Origin: JAUVKT01 sp942491535
GTDB lineage: Bacteria; Bacteroidota; Bacteroidia; Bacteroidales; VadinHA17
DNA length: 64,000 nucleotides
Assembly (NCBI GenBank): GCA_942491535.1
Contig: CALOBV010000024.1
Coordinates: 394,019 to 458,018, forward strand
Direction of reading: 5' to 3'
Below are positions 45,063 through 54,844 of the stretch, piece after piece. Positions within the stretch are counted from its first letter, which is position 1; the number at the start of each line of letters is the position of its first letter. The position numbers and the translations under genes are program-made. The notes under the pieces are model-generated. The model was not told the DNA's origin. It saw nothing but the letters and a program-made list of their open reading frames with translations, and made no database searches.

Positions 45063-45416
45063 ATGGGCACCTGGGAAAACTTGTTAGTATGGCAAAAGGC
45101 TCATAAACTCGTACTGGAAGTATTTAAACTTACTTCTAGTTTTCCTGAATCTGAAAAATGGGGATTAACTAATCAACTTAGAAGATCTATAGTATCAGTC
45201 CCAGCAAATATAGTAGAAGGCAAATCTAGAAATACAGATAAAGAAATGCTTCATTTTCTACATATAGCAAGGGGGTCTCTGGAAGAATCTAGATATTATA
45301 TTTTGCTTGCATCAGACCTGTTATATATTAGTTCAGAAGAAAGAATAATCTTTCTGGATTATTGCTCTGAGGTCAGTTTTTTATTGAACAAACTAATTAA
45401 AGCTGTCCGCAAATGA
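45063..45416 (+). CDS. Four-helix-bundle protein (S23/IVS family)
   Basis: A 117-residue all-helical protein beginning WENLLVWQKAHKLVLEVFKL, with LTNQLRRSIVSVPANIVEG, the family hallmark. It is a diverged relative of 20520-20867. It is bracketed by a purine-type 9-bp array on the left and its inverted counterpart on the right. Its stop overlaps the glycosyltransferase start (ATGA). The family is of unknown function and is known from rRNA intervening sequences; a mobile origin is inferred. Confidence 0.87.
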   Translation: MGTWENLLVWQKAHKLVLEVFKLTSSFPESEKWGLTNQLRRSIVSVPANIVEGKSRNTDKEMLHFLHIARGSLEESRYYILLASDLLYISSEERIIFLDYCSEVSFLLNKLIKAVRK

Positions 45417-46732
45417 ATATAGCATCTAACGCCTTTAAAGCGTCTAAAGCCTTCCCCAAAAAAATCTTGATTATTACCTACTACTGGCCGCCTTCCGGTG
45501 GAGCAGGTGTACAGAGGTGGCTGAAGTTTTCAAAATATCTCCCGTTATTTGACCGCCAGCCATTTATTCTTACTGTCGACCCCGGGTTTGCCGAATATCC
45601 AGCATACGACCACTCCCTTATTTCTGAAATAAATCCTGATGTAAGGGTCTATACCACAAGGGCTACAAATTACTTTAATATATTCCCGGGTAAGAAAACC
45701 GGAAACAGAGAAAAGCTCAGGATAAGTACAAACAATAAAAGTTTAAAAAACAGGGTTGCCAGGTTTATCAGAGGTAACCTGTTTATCCCCGATCCGAGAA
45801 AAGGGTGGAACCGTTTTGCCCTTAAAAAAGCTGTTAAACTAATAGAAGAAGAAGGTATTAACCTCATTATTACAAGTGGGCCCCCTCATTCAAGTCACCT
45901 GATAGGCCTTAGCTTAAAAAGAAAATTCAGCAACATTAAGTGGATTGCAGATTTCAGGGATCCATGGACAGATATCTACTATTATAATGACTTCTATGCA
46001 TCATCCCTGGCAAAAAAGAAGGATAAGAAATACGAATATTCCGTATTGGATAAAGCAGACAAAATTCTCACGGTTGGATATGGGATGAAAGAGCTGCTCG
46101 AATTAAAGCTGAAATCAGAAACAGATAAAATATTTGTTTTACCAAATGGTTTTGATGAAGAAGATTTCAGTATCAGCGATGATAGCAAGAGATTTGATAC
46201 TTTTACAATATGTTATACCGGAAGTATAAGCGATAGATATCCTTTTGAATCATTTCTGAAAGCTGTTTCCGAAATTACAAGTAGTAATTCCAGGCAAAAA
46301 TTCACTCTCAGATTTGTCGGGCAACTATCTGAAGGCGCGAAAAATCAGATCAGGAATTATAAGCTGCTTAGCATTAGCGAATTTGTGGAATATTCGTCAC
46401 ATAAGGAGACAATCGGTCACATTATCTCGAGCGACATGCTACTTCTTCTGATACCAGACCATAAATACAATGACGTTATTGTAACCGGTAAAATATTTGA
46501 ATACCTGAGATCCGGTAACACCATTCTTGGAATTGGCCCGGTAACAGGAGATGCAGCAAAAGTTCTGAATGAAACAGGGGCCGGAAAGATGTTTGAGCCG
46601 GAAAATACTGACGGGATTACAGATTATTTAAGAAACAAGCTGGGTAAAGCCAGTTATAAGATTGACGATCTTACATATAACTACGAAAGAAAGCATCTTA
46701 CCTCAAAGCTGGTTAAACTCTTAGACCTGTAG
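45413..46732 (+). CDS. Glycosyltransferase, GT4-like, with array-derived N-terminus
   Basis: A 439-residue GT-B glycosyltransferase. The N-terminal domain has ITYYWPPSGGAGVQR, typical of GT4, and SGPPHSSHLIG; the C-terminal domain has LPNGFDEEDF, YTGSISDR and the KIFEYLRSGNTILG nucleotide-sugar segment. Residues 4-14 (ASNAFKASKAF) are encoded by four 9-mers of the inverted array at 45421-45456, so the natural start was replaced by the insertion. The gene opens the polysaccharide cluster and is followed after 4 bp by a second transferase-like gene. Confidence 0.88.
   Translation: MNIASNAFKASKAFPKKILIITYYWPPSGGAGVQRWLKFSKYLPLFDRQPFILTVDPGFAEYPAYDHSLISEINPDVRVYTTRATNYFNIFPGKKTGNREKLRISTNNKSLKNRVARFIRGNLFIPDPRKGWNRFALKKAVKLIEEEGINLIITSGPPHSSHLIGLSLKRKFSNIKWIADFRDPWTDIYYYNDFYASSLAKKKDKKYEYSVLDKADKILTVGYGMKELLELKLKSETDKIFVLPNGFDEEDFSISDDSKRFDTFTICYTGSISDRYPFESFLKAVSEITSSNSRQKFTLRFVGQLSEGAKNQIRNYKLLSISEFVEYSSHKETIGHIISSDMLLLLIPDHKYNDVIVTGKIFEYLRSGNTILGIGPVTGDAAKVLNETGAGKMFEPENTDGITDYLRNKLGKASYKIDDLTYNYERKHLTSKLVKLLDL
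45421..45456 (+). repeat. Inverted 9-bp array, right flank of the four-helix-bundle unit
   Basis: GCATCTAAC, GCCTTTAAA, GCGTCTAAA and GCCTTCCCC are four units in register with the reverse complement of the left array (GCCTCTNNN). They lie inside the first codons of the glycosyltransferase. Confidence 0.75.
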
Positions 46733-46736
46733 AAAA

Positions 46737-48542
46737 TTGAAAGAAACATTACATATTATTGCCAGGAATCTTTCGAGAGAAGAGTTATTAGCCATAGGTA
46801 GTTCTGCTGGCCCTGTTTTCTGGCATTTCAATATCAAACAGCTTAATCTGCCCAACAAGGTCTACACCCCTATAACTGGCCCGGAAGATAAGAAGGGTAT
46901 CAATTACAGGATAATGGACCAGATTCTTCGTTTCAGCAATGAAAAGGCTGCAGGATCGACCGTTTCAGATTTTCTGGAATATCAAAAAATGAATTTCTGG
47001 TTCTACCAGCGATTAAGCGTTTATATGGCTGCAAGAAACCTTGAGTATCTTATAGAAGAAATCAAACTGGCTTCTAAAAAGTATTCTATTATTCTCTATA
47101 CATATATCCCGGAGATAGTTCTTTCCCACCATCTTCCTGATAATATTGAGTACAGGCACAGGGATGAAAAACAAGCAGGCAGAATATCAAACACAATTTC
47201 TATCGGCTTTAACATGCTATTTGCCCTGGTCAGAGTTTGTTTCCGTTCTGCCGGCAAGATCAAAGACAGGCATATTATTCTGGATAATGCAAAACCGGTA
47301 AGGATATACCAGGGCGAAGGAAAGAAATATTACAAGGGGAATTTTGTATTTCACAATCTCTTCAAAATACTTGATAACAGGTTTTGCCTTATTACCGAAG
47401 CCGGTATTCCCGGGAAAAGGACGGCAAACATTTCGGACTACAAGAAGTCAATACAATACAGGGTCCTTAAACTAAGAAGTATTTCTTCCGACCAGATTCT
47501 TGCTAAAGCAATACTTGGCAGTGCTGAAAGGAAGGAGATCAGGAAAATCAGAAAAGACCTTTCTTATAAGCTCAATTCACTGGTTCATCAATTCAGGGAT
47601 ACAGAGTATTCTATATTTACATATCTTCTCTCAGGTCAGAAACCATCATTCAGAATATATATAATGAGATATATTGGTTTCAGGGAGATATGTAAGAAAT
47701 ATAAGCCACTATCTGTTACGGCATCTGATGAAAACAGTCCCTATAATAAAAGCTTGCTTGATGCTGCTAAGTATCTGGCAATAAAAACAATCGGCATCCA
47801 GCATGGTGCCATTCATGAACTACACCCGGCCTATAGGTTTACACCGGAAGAAGCTAAAAAAGATATTACCCCGAGACTCACCCTTACCTGGGGCGAATAT
47901 TGGAAAGATCTTCTTATAAATAAGGGAAACTACAGTAAGCAGGGATTAATGGTAACAGGTCAGATCAGAACCGATATGATCGAGGAGCTTAAAAAAGCAA
48001 GGTATGATAATAATGCAGGAAAGAAAGTAATATTATTTGCTTCCCAGCCTCAGAGGGATCCCTCCTTAAGAAGACTTGCAGCTTCTGATCTGTTCGGCGC
48101 TGCAGCAAAATCAGATGGTATATTAATACAGCTTAAACCTCATCCCCTCGAAAAAGATTACTTTGAATATTACAGCTCCATCGCTGATGAAAATAATCTG
48201 ACAAATATTGAATTCATGCCTGAGCATGATCTTTATGAACTAATTCACAAATCGGATGCAGTCTACACCTGTTTCTCTACAGTAGGAACGGAGGCAGTTT
48301 ACTTTTCAAAGCCTCTGATTATTCATGACCCACTTGAACAGGACATACAGGGTTACATTGCCGCCGGGGTGGGACATAAAGTAAAAAATACTGAAAATTG
48401 CTATAATGCTCTTGAGAAATTAGTATCAGGATCACTGGTCCAGGAAAAAGAATCTGTATCGGAATTCATAAATAAATATGCCTACCTTATAGATGGTGAA
48501 GTTTCGGAAAGGGTATTATCGGCTATTACTGACGGCTCTTAA
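46737..48542 (+). CDS. Putative GT-B polysaccharide transferase, capsule-synthesis-like
   Basis: A 601-residue protein with a TTG start 4 bp after the glycosyltransferase stop. The C-terminal half (about 330-590) looks like a GT-B nucleotide-sugar domain: IGIQHGAIHELHP, LTWGEYW, LIQLKPHPLE and TCFSTVGTEAVYFSKPLI. The last pattern resembles CDP-glycerol and sialyl/capsule transferases. The N-terminal half is unassigned. Together with the convergent nonulosonate-type operon it may transfer that sugar; this is inference. Confidence 0.65.
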   Translation: MKETLHIIARNLSREELLAIGSSAGPVFWHFNIKQLNLPNKVYTPITGPEDKKGINYRIMDQILRFSNEKAAGSTVSDFLEYQKMNFWFYQRLSVYMAARNLEYLIEEIKLASKKYSIILYTYIPEIVLSHHLPDNIEYRHRDEKQAGRISNTISIGFNMLFALVRVCFRSAGKIKDRHIILDNAKPVRIYQGEGKKYYKGNFVFHNLFKILDNRFCLITEAGIPGKRTANISDYKKSIQYRVLKLRSISSDQILAKAILGSAERKEIRKIRKDLSYKLNSLVHQFRDTEYSIFTYLLSGQKPSFRIYIMRYIGFREICKKYKPLSVTASDENSPYNKSLLDAAKYLAIKTIGIQHGAIHELHPAYRFTPEEAKKDITPRLTLTWGEYWKDLLINKGNYSKQGLMVTGQIRTDMIEELKKARYDNNAGKKVILFASQPQRDPSLRRLAASDLFGAAAKSDGILIQLKPHPLEKDYFEYYSSIADENNLTNIEFMPEHDLYELIHKSDAVYTCFSTVGTEAVYFSKPLIIHDPLEQDIQGYIAAGVGHKVKNTENCYNALEKLVSGSLVQEKESVSEFINKYAYLIDGEVSERVLSAITDGS

Positions 48543-49035
48543 GGTACTTATCCATAGTCTCATCAAAAAGATCATGCTTTTCAAGCAGGTGGATAATAAA
48601 CTCTTTAAACACTGCCTTACCACCTGCGGAGCTTAGCCTGATGTCGGCGTACTGATCCATATAAGCTGAAGCATCAGCGGGAATAGCAACATAACCACAT
48701 TCCTTCATTAATTGAATATCATTTATTTCGTCGCCAATAAATGCTACCTCTGAAAGATTAATCCCAAGCTGATCAACTATATCCTGAGCTACTTTAAGCT
48801 TATTACGAACTCCCTGGTACACTATATCTATTTTCAACTTAGCGGCCCGGTTTTCAACGATACTTGTCTCTTCTCCTGTAATTATTCCAAGAGGTATATT
48901 ATTCAATCTTAAAAACAGTACTCCCACGCTGTCAGAAGTTGAAAATTTTTTCATCTCCTCCCCATTTTCCGAATAATACATTCCTCCATCAGTCCAAACG
49001 CCATCTATATCGGTAAGCACAAGTTTAGGTATCAT
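48526..49035 (-). CDS. KdsC-like HAD phosphatase
   Basis: A 169-residue HAD-family hydrolase from the ATG at 49035, 1 bp after the NeuB-like stop; an ATG at 49068 would overlap it. The HAD motifs are LTDIDGVWTDG, GIITGE, a Lys (VRNKLK) and FIGDEINDIQLM. The family contains KDO-8-phosphate phosphatase and the phosphatase modules fused to CMP-sialate synthases. In this operon it most likely dephosphorylates a nonulosonate phosphate. Confidence 0.88.
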   Translation of the reverse strand: MIPKLVLTDIDGVWTDGGMYYSENGEEMKKFSTSDSVGVLFLRLNNIPLGIITGEETSIVENRAAKLKIDIVYQGVRNKLKVAQDIVDQLGINLSEVAFIGDEINDIQLMKECGYVAIPADASAYMDQYADIRLSSAGGKAVFKEFIIHLLEKHDLFDETMDKYLKSRQ

Positions 49036-49036
49036 C

Positions 49037-50080
49037 TTATTCAATGTTTTGAGGGTAAATAATTTCATCCTTGGGCAATGCCCTTATTACTTTTTTTCCA
49101 ATAACCTGATCTCTTTCAGCATAGCTAAATCCATCGCCCGGACTAAGAAGATGAAGATCTTCCCCTGCCAGAATATGTCCGGCCTGCAGGTCTCTAACTG
49201 TTGCCAGGCTCCTTTCCAGCTTTTGTCTGGATTCGGCAACAGAAGGAGAAATAAATATTTTTTCTTCACCCATGGCTGCTTCCAGGTTACGGATATCCCT
49301 TACCATCCTTTCAATACCGTCAACTCCAAGCGATCCGCTATGGTCAGACCCTTTCATCGTTCTGTCGAGCGTAATATGTTTTTCTATTACCTCTGCTCCG
49401 AGAGCCACAGCAGCCAGCGGGATTGCTATTCCAACTGTATGATCAGAATATCCTATTATATAATCTGAATAATTAGCCTTAAGGTATGAGATAGTATTGA
49501 GATTTACATTTTCATACCTTGTTGGATATTCAGACACACAGTGCAGGATACTTATCCCGGAATGATATCTGCTTATAATTTCAAGAGCATTATCAATCTC
49601 TTCCTTCCCTCCCATTCCCGTAGAAAGGATTATTGGGATACGCGTTTCGGCCAGGGCATTTACCAGTGGTAAATTTGTCAGATCGCGGGAAGCCACCTTT
49701 AGCCGGTCGGGGGTAAATAACTTTAACAGGCTCATCGCTCCCGTGGCACATATCGTCTCAACAAAATCCAGTTTCTTTGACTTAGCATACAAATAAACCT
49801 CAAGATGCTCTTCATCGCTCAGCTCAAGAAAGGCCCTGTGCTCACCATAAGTCTTACCGAATGAATGTGGAGAATCGTATGGCTTATTCATCATAGAAGT
49901 TGACAATTCCTGCCCGAGGTCCCTCTTGGTAAGCTTTACCGCATTCATTCCTCTGAGTTCCTTATTAAACAGCATATCAACCACAGGATTAGCAACAACA
50001 TCTACAAGTTGTTTGGCGATATCTGTCGACCCATTATGATTCTGACCTATCTCACCGATCAGATATATTTCATTTTTCAT
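49037..50080 (-). CDS. N-acetylneuraminate synthase-family enzyme
   Basis: 347 residues. The TIM-barrel carries IGEIGQNHNG, KLTKRDLG, the STGMGG segment, HCVSEYP, GYSDHTVG and EKHITLDRTMKGSDHSGS, all diagnostic of the NeuB family. A C-terminal SAF/antifreeze-like domain follows (about 285-345, SLATVRDLQAGHIL). It condenses phosphoenolpyruvate with a hexose derivative to form a nine-carbon sugar acid. The exact sugar (sialic, legionaminic or other) cannot be told. It overlaps the cytidylyltransferase stop by 11 bp. Confidence 0.92.
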   Translation of the reverse strand: MKNEIYLIGEIGQNHNGSTDIAKQLVDVVANPVVDMLFNKELRGMNAVKLTKRDLGQELSTSMMNKPYDSPHSFGKTYGEHRAFLELSDEEHLEVYLYAKSKKLDFVETICATGAMSLLKLFTPDRLKVASRDLTNLPLVNALAETRIPIILSTGMGGKEEIDNALEIISRYHSGISILHCVSEYPTRYENVNLNTISYLKANYSDYIIGYSDHTVGIAIPLAAVALGAEVIEKHITLDRTMKGSDHSGSLGVDGIERMVRDIRNLEAAMGEEKIFISPSVAESRQKLERSLATVRDLQAGHILAGEDLHLLSPGDGFSYAERDQVIGKKVIRALPKDEIIYPQNIE

Positions 50081-50828
50081 TTTGAATAATGCTTTTTTTC
50101 ATTTCTTCCTTCCACTCCGGGGTGTTATCAATTAACTTAACCAGGGCATGCAGGTTGTCGCTTACTTGTCCCTCCTTGTATTGACTGTATATTGTTTTTG
50201 TCAGCTCAAAATCCGACTCAGAATCTACCGTTAACCTAATATCATCCCTTGAATAAACAATCCCGGGCACATCAATAAATGATAACTCAAACTTATCCGG
50301 ATTACTATAAAGATAATTGCTTACATGCTCAAGATAAATTTTCTCATCTGTACTATCCATTACTTTTTCTATGGCTCTACGGGTTAATAGTTCTGCCCAT
50401 AATCCAAAATGAGTCCTTATACCAATCCTGTTACCGGAAAGTTTATAGCCAATGTAGTCGCTTCCATTACTCCTGAATGAACTCAATAGCTCCTGGGGAG
50501 ACGATTCGATAAGGAAGGGATTATCTGAACATACCCTGATTAAAGGGTCGATGTTAAACTTTTTGCTGGCACCATAAAACCTGTCAAGTACATTACTAAC
50601 TGAACCCCTGTAGAAGTTAACTCCCCGCCTGGTACAGATCTCACAAATCAAATCATCTGCAGGTTCGACAGTAGTAGCAACAACAAGGCCATAGTCCGGG
50701 TTACTCTTAAAACGCTCTATTAATAATTCCAGGATGGACATACCATTATAGAAGGGCAACACTACCTTATCAGGGAATCGGCTGCTTCCCCGTCGTGCCT
50801 GAATAATAATACCCGGGTTTAACTTCAT
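50070..50828 (-). CDS. SpsF-like cytidylyltransferase
   Basis: A 252-residue Rossmann-like nucleotidyltransferase beginning IIQARRGSSRFPDKV, with FYRGSVSNVLDRFYGA and DNPFLIESS, as in spore-coat SpsF and acylneuraminate cytidylyltransferase-like proteins. It would activate the nonulosonate as a CMP-sugar. It lies between the flippase (3-bp gap) and the NeuB-like gene (overlap) in one minus-strand operon. Confidence 0.85.
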   Translation of the reverse strand: MKLNPGIIIQARRGSSRFPDKVVLPFYNGMSILELLIERFKSNPDYGLVVATTVEPADDLICEICTRRGVNFYRGSVSNVLDRFYGASKKFNIDPLIRVCSDNPFLIESSPQELLSSFRSNGSDYIGYKLSGNRIGIRTHFGLWAELLTRRAIEKVMDSTDEKIYLEHVSNYLYSNPDKFELSFIDVPGIVYSRDDIRLTVDSESDFELTKTIYSQYKEGQVSDNLHALVKLIDNTPEWKEEMKKSIIQNEK

Positions 50829-50831
50829 TTT

Positions 50832-52304
50832 TTAAAAAATCTTTTTGATTACCAGATGATAAATTTTCACCAACTCATCTGAGGTTTTAAAAACCAGGCT
50901 CATAAACATATATAATATCGAGATAGCTATTGATCTTACAAAAATGTCAATAATCCAGTTCGATAAATGAGGTATGCATATACCCAGCAGTATCAATAGA
51001 ACCAAAATACCCAATACCTTTAGGTGATTGATTCTGAATGGCTGAAATGAATATCTTCTAAACAGGAATATCAGCCTTACCAGGGTATAAATAACTGAAG
51101 AAATAAGAGTAGCAATGGCCGCCCCGTTAATACCCATTATCGGTATTAATATCATATTGGTAATTACAATACTCACCAATAACAATATCATAAAATAGGT
51201 CTGGTATTTATAGTACTCTGATGTAATGATAATCTGAATATTTACCCCGGCCATTACCTCAATCAGGTTTGCAAGCGCAATAAAAAGTATTACATATTTA
51301 CCCTGCGAATATATATCGGGCAGATAGCTTAACATGCTGTCAACATTGAGCCAGACAATCAAAAAAACAAAAGCCCCAACCACAAACTGGTTTATACTGC
51401 TCTGGAAATAGGTCCTTGAAATAAGGTCCCTGTCGCCATCCTTCCATGCTTCGGATATGACAGTCGAGGAGATCTTAGACATTGCCCTCTGGGGAATAAG
51501 AATCAACGTGCCGAAATAAAATGCTATTGAATAAACCCCGGCTGAGCTTAAATCCAGAAACCTGTTTATCATTAATTTATCGAAGCTAAGCTTAGCCACT
51601 CCACTTAAGCCGGCTATAAGCCCGAACAATGCTACAGTAATCATTTCTGTTCTCAGTTCCCTGAGCAGGGAAAAATCAATTTTAAATGATACCTGTCCTG
51701 TCCATATAAGGTAGGCACCGAGAATTATAATTGTGATGCTATATGATAATATATACAAGATTACATAGGTTCTGAAATCGATCCACCCAATATAAACTGC
51801 AACTATCAGACCCAGATTAATTATCCTTATAAGCACTTCTCTGAGGAATGAGCCCAGGGCAGCCTTATACATTACCCTGGCGTATGTGTCGAGAAGATTA
51901 TAATATAGAAACAGGAAAACAAGTGGAATAATCCAGTCGATATAATCGGTAAGTAATGCCGACTTGTCGGCATTTTGTTGAATCATAAGAGGCTTCCCCA
52001 GCAATATGAGCAGGCTGAAAATAGCAAAGCCGATAAGTGATATAATAAATCCCAGCCCGAGATATCCATGATGCTTCTTCTCATTATCCCTGAAAAAAGG
52101 AAACATCTTAATGCTCACATTATTAAATCCAAGTGACGCAAACTGTGCCAGAATAACTGCCATGGCAACCAGCACCTGTATTAAGCCAATCTGATCTGAC
52201 GAAAATATTTTTGGGGACAGGATTACAAGGTTAATAAAACCAAGACCTACACCAAGGTAAGAATATAAAGTTCCTTTAATCGTCTGTCTTTGAATTACGC
52301 CCAA
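50832..52304 (-). CDS. Polysaccharide flippase, Wzx-like (MOP superfamily)
   Basis: A 490-residue membrane protein with about 14 predicted helices and the MATE/Wzx-type N-terminus (GTLYSYLGVGLGFINLVIL). It translocates lipid-linked glycans across the inner membrane. It is the first gene of the operon with the SpsF-like, NeuB-like and KdsC-like genes, so the exported glycan probably carries the nine-carbon sugar. A -7-like TATATTTG lies on the minus strand at 52344-52351. Confidence 0.88.
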   Translation of the reverse strand: MGVIQRQTIKGTLYSYLGVGLGFINLVILSPKIFSSDQIGLIQVLVAMAVILAQFASLGFNNVSIKMFPFFRDNEKKHHGYLGLGFIISLIGFAIFSLLILLGKPLMIQQNADKSALLTDYIDWIIPLVFLFLYYNLLDTYARVMYKAALGSFLREVLIRIINLGLIVAVYIGWIDFRTYVILYILSYSITIIILGAYLIWTGQVSFKIDFSLLRELRTEMITVALFGLIAGLSGVAKLSFDKLMINRFLDLSSAGVYSIAFYFGTLILIPQRAMSKISSTVISEAWKDGDRDLISRTYFQSSINQFVVGAFVFLIVWLNVDSMLSYLPDIYSQGKYVILFIALANLIEVMAGVNIQIIITSEYYKYQTYFMILLLVSIVITNMILIPIMGINGAAIATLISSVIYTLVRLIFLFRRYSFQPFRINHLKVLGILVLLILLGICIPHLSNWIIDIFVRSIAISILYMFMSLVFKTSDELVKIYHLVIKKIF

Positions 52305-52372
52305 GTCATCTATTTAATTAAAAAGACTATTTTTGTAACACTACAAATATACATTAATATCGATTAATTAAG

Positions 52373-54844
52373 ATGTCTGATAACTCTTTTGTAAAGAAGC
52401 TCCTACCCCATCTGGTTGCAGTTTTAACCTTTGTAATTATAACTTTAGTTTACTTTGCTCCTGCTCTTGATAAGCAGGTATTAAAGACTCACGATACAAC
52501 AGTCTTTGCAGGCAGTTCAAAAGAGATTGCAGATCATCGTGAGGAGTTTAACGAGGAACCACTGTGGACAAACTCAATGTTTGGAGGCATGCCTGCTTAT
52601 TTAATCTCAACTCAATATTACGGTAACCTTCTTAAGCCATTACACTATTTATTAATATCTCCGGGAATACCAATCGCACCCATTCTGCTGCTAATGATTG
52701 GTTTTTACATACTTCTCTTATCACTCAGAGTAAATCCATGGCTTGCTATTGTTGGATCTATCGCTTACGGATTTTCATCATACTTTTTTATAATACTGGC
52801 TGCAGGACATAACACAAAAGCTATGGCTCTGGCCTATATGGCTCCCCTTATTGGTTCGGTGATCTTTGCATACAGGAGGAATCGATTAATCGGAACTGCA
52901 TTCCTGGCACTCTTTCTTTCATTACAAATCATTGCCAATCATCTGCAGATTACATATTATACCCTTCTTATTATTCTCGCCTTCGGCATCTTTGAATTAA
53001 TTTATGTTATCAGGAAGAAAGATTTTCAGCCATTCTTAAAAACTACATTAATGCTTATTGGGGGTGTAGTTATTTCTGTTACTGTAAATTTTGCAAGTCT
53101 CTACACAACTTATGAGTATACAAAATACTCTATGAGGGGCAAGTCTGAATTAGCATCAGATAAACAGGACGATACAGGTGGCCTTGGCATACAGTATGCA
53201 ACACAGTGGAGTTACGGAATAGACGAAACGCTTACATTACTTATTCCGAACCTGAAAGGTGGAGCCTCTGTCCCATTTGAGAACGATAGCGAAACTGTTA
53301 AGGAATTAAGGAGAAATAATGCTGCCCAGTATATTCCCCAGTTCAGACAATACTGGGGCACACAGAATCTTGGAACCAGCGGACCCGTATATGTTGGTTC
53401 GGTAGCCCTGTTCCTGTTTATTATGGGACTTGTGCTGATTAAGGGGCGAGACAAATGGTGGATACTTCTTATTACAGTTATTTCTATAATGCTTGCATGG
53501 GGGAAGAATTTCATGCCAATGACATCCCTTTTCTTTAATTATTTCCCAGGATATAACAGGTTCAGGGCAATAACCATGATCCTTGTTATCGCCGAATTTT
53601 GTATACCCCTCCTGGGCATTCTTGCCCTGGATAAAATATTTAAAAAGGAAGTTCGCAAGCAGGAGCTTTACAGGGCTATTAAGATTGCGGGTGGAATAAC
53701 AATCGGGATCCTCTTACTTTATTTTCTGTTCCCGGGTCTTGCCGGATCATTTGTGTCCGGAAATGAGGGAGGCCAGTTACCTGACTGGCTGCAAAATGCA
53801 CTTATTGCCGACAGGAGGAATATGCTTAAGACAGATGTGCTACGATCACTCGTATTTATAATAGGTGCAATAGCAGTTATTTTCTTTACCTATAAGGAAA
53901 AATTGAGCTTACTAAGTGGCATTATCTTTCTTGGGCTTCTTATTTCATTCGATATGTGGCCTGTTAATAAAAGATACCTGAATAACGATAATTTTGTCAC
54001 TCAGAAAAAAGCTGAGGCAAGTTTCACCCCGACCACAGCTGACAATATAATACTTGCCGATACCAATGAAGTAAGAGTACTGAATATTGCAGTGCCAGAT
54101 CCGTTCTCCGAAGGTATTACTTCGTACTACCATCATTCCATAGGCGGTTACCATGGGGCTAAGATCAGGAGGTACCAGGACCTTATATCAAACTCTATAA
54201 GCAGAGACATAAGCATACTGGGGAATAAATTGAGTTCAGCCACTACTATTGAAGATCTTAAAGGAGCATTTGTGGGATTAAATTCTCTTAATATGCTTAA
54301 TACAAAATATGTAATCTTCAACCCTGATGCACCACCACTGGTTAATCCTGAGAGTCTTGGTAATGCATGGTTTGTCGATTCATTCAGGATAGTAGATACT
54401 CCCGACGAGGAACTATCAGCAATAAATAACTTTGATCCTTCAACCGAGGCAATCGTAAATAAGAATTTTGAAGATTTATTAAACGACTATTCCCTTAAAC
54501 GTGATACCCTTTCCTCAATAAACCTTATCGATTACCGTGCCAACAGGTTAATATATAACTCATCATCATCCACTACTCAGCTGGCTGTATTCTCAGAAAT
54601 CTATTATCCAAAGGGATGGAAGGCTACAATCAATGGCGAAGAACTCGACCTTATGAGAGTCGATTATATTTTACGGGCTGCCGTAATTCCTTCCGGAGAT
54701 AATGAAATCATTTTCCGTTTCGAACCTCAATCCTATACAAGCGGGAATATGGTTTCAATGACCGGTTCAATACTGCTGATTTTACTTATAATACTTGCCA
54801 TCTTCATTGAAATTAAAAAGAGAAAAACGAGTAATGCAGAATAA
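52373..54844 (+). CDS. YfhO-family membrane protein
   Basis: An 823-residue membrane protein with about 12-14 helices in the first 560 residues and a large extracytoplasmic C-terminal domain. The N-terminus has HDTTVFAGSSKEIADHREEF and WTNSMFGGMPAY, the conserved first loop of YfhO proteins, and GHNTKAMALAY in the next loop. YfhO members are GT-C-like and glycosylate envelope polymers, but the substrate is not known here. It is followed, with an 11-bp overlap, by a methyltransferase gene. Confidence 0.85.
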   Translation: MSDNSFVKKLLPHLVAVLTFVIITLVYFAPALDKQVLKTHDTTVFAGSSKEIADHREEFNEEPLWTNSMFGGMPAYLISTQYYGNLLKPLHYLLISPGIPIAPILLLMIGFYILLLSLRVNPWLAIVGSIAYGFSSYFFIILAAGHNTKAMALAYMAPLIGSVIFAYRRNRLIGTAFLALFLSLQIIANHLQITYYTLLIILAFGIFELIYVIRKKDFQPFLKTTLMLIGGVVISVTVNFASLYTTYEYTKYSMRGKSELASDKQDDTGGLGIQYATQWSYGIDETLTLLIPNLKGGASVPFENDSETVKELRRNNAAQYIPQFRQYWGTQNLGTSGPVYVGSVALFLFIMGLVLIKGRDKWWILLITVISIMLAWGKNFMPMTSLFFNYFPGYNRFRAITMILVIAEFCIPLLGILALDKIFKKEVRKQELYRAIKIAGGITIGILLLYFLFPGLAGSFVSGNEGGQLPDWLQNALIADRRNMLKTDVLRSLVFIIGAIAVIFFTYKEKLSLLSGIIFLGLLISFDMWPVNKRYLNNDNFVTQKKAEASFTPTTADNIILADTNEVRVLNIAVPDPFSEGITSYYHHSIGGYHGAKIRRYQDLISNSISRDISILGNKLSSATTIEDLKGAFVGLNSLNMLNTKYVIFNPDAPPLVNPESLGNAWFVDSFRIVDTPDEELSAINNFDPSTEAIVNKNFEDLLNDYSLKRDTLSSINLIDYRANRLIYNSSSSTTQLAVFSEIYYPKGWKATINGEELDLMRVDYILRAAVIPSGDNEIIFRFEPQSYTSGNMVSMTGSILLILLIILAIFIEIKKRKTSNAE

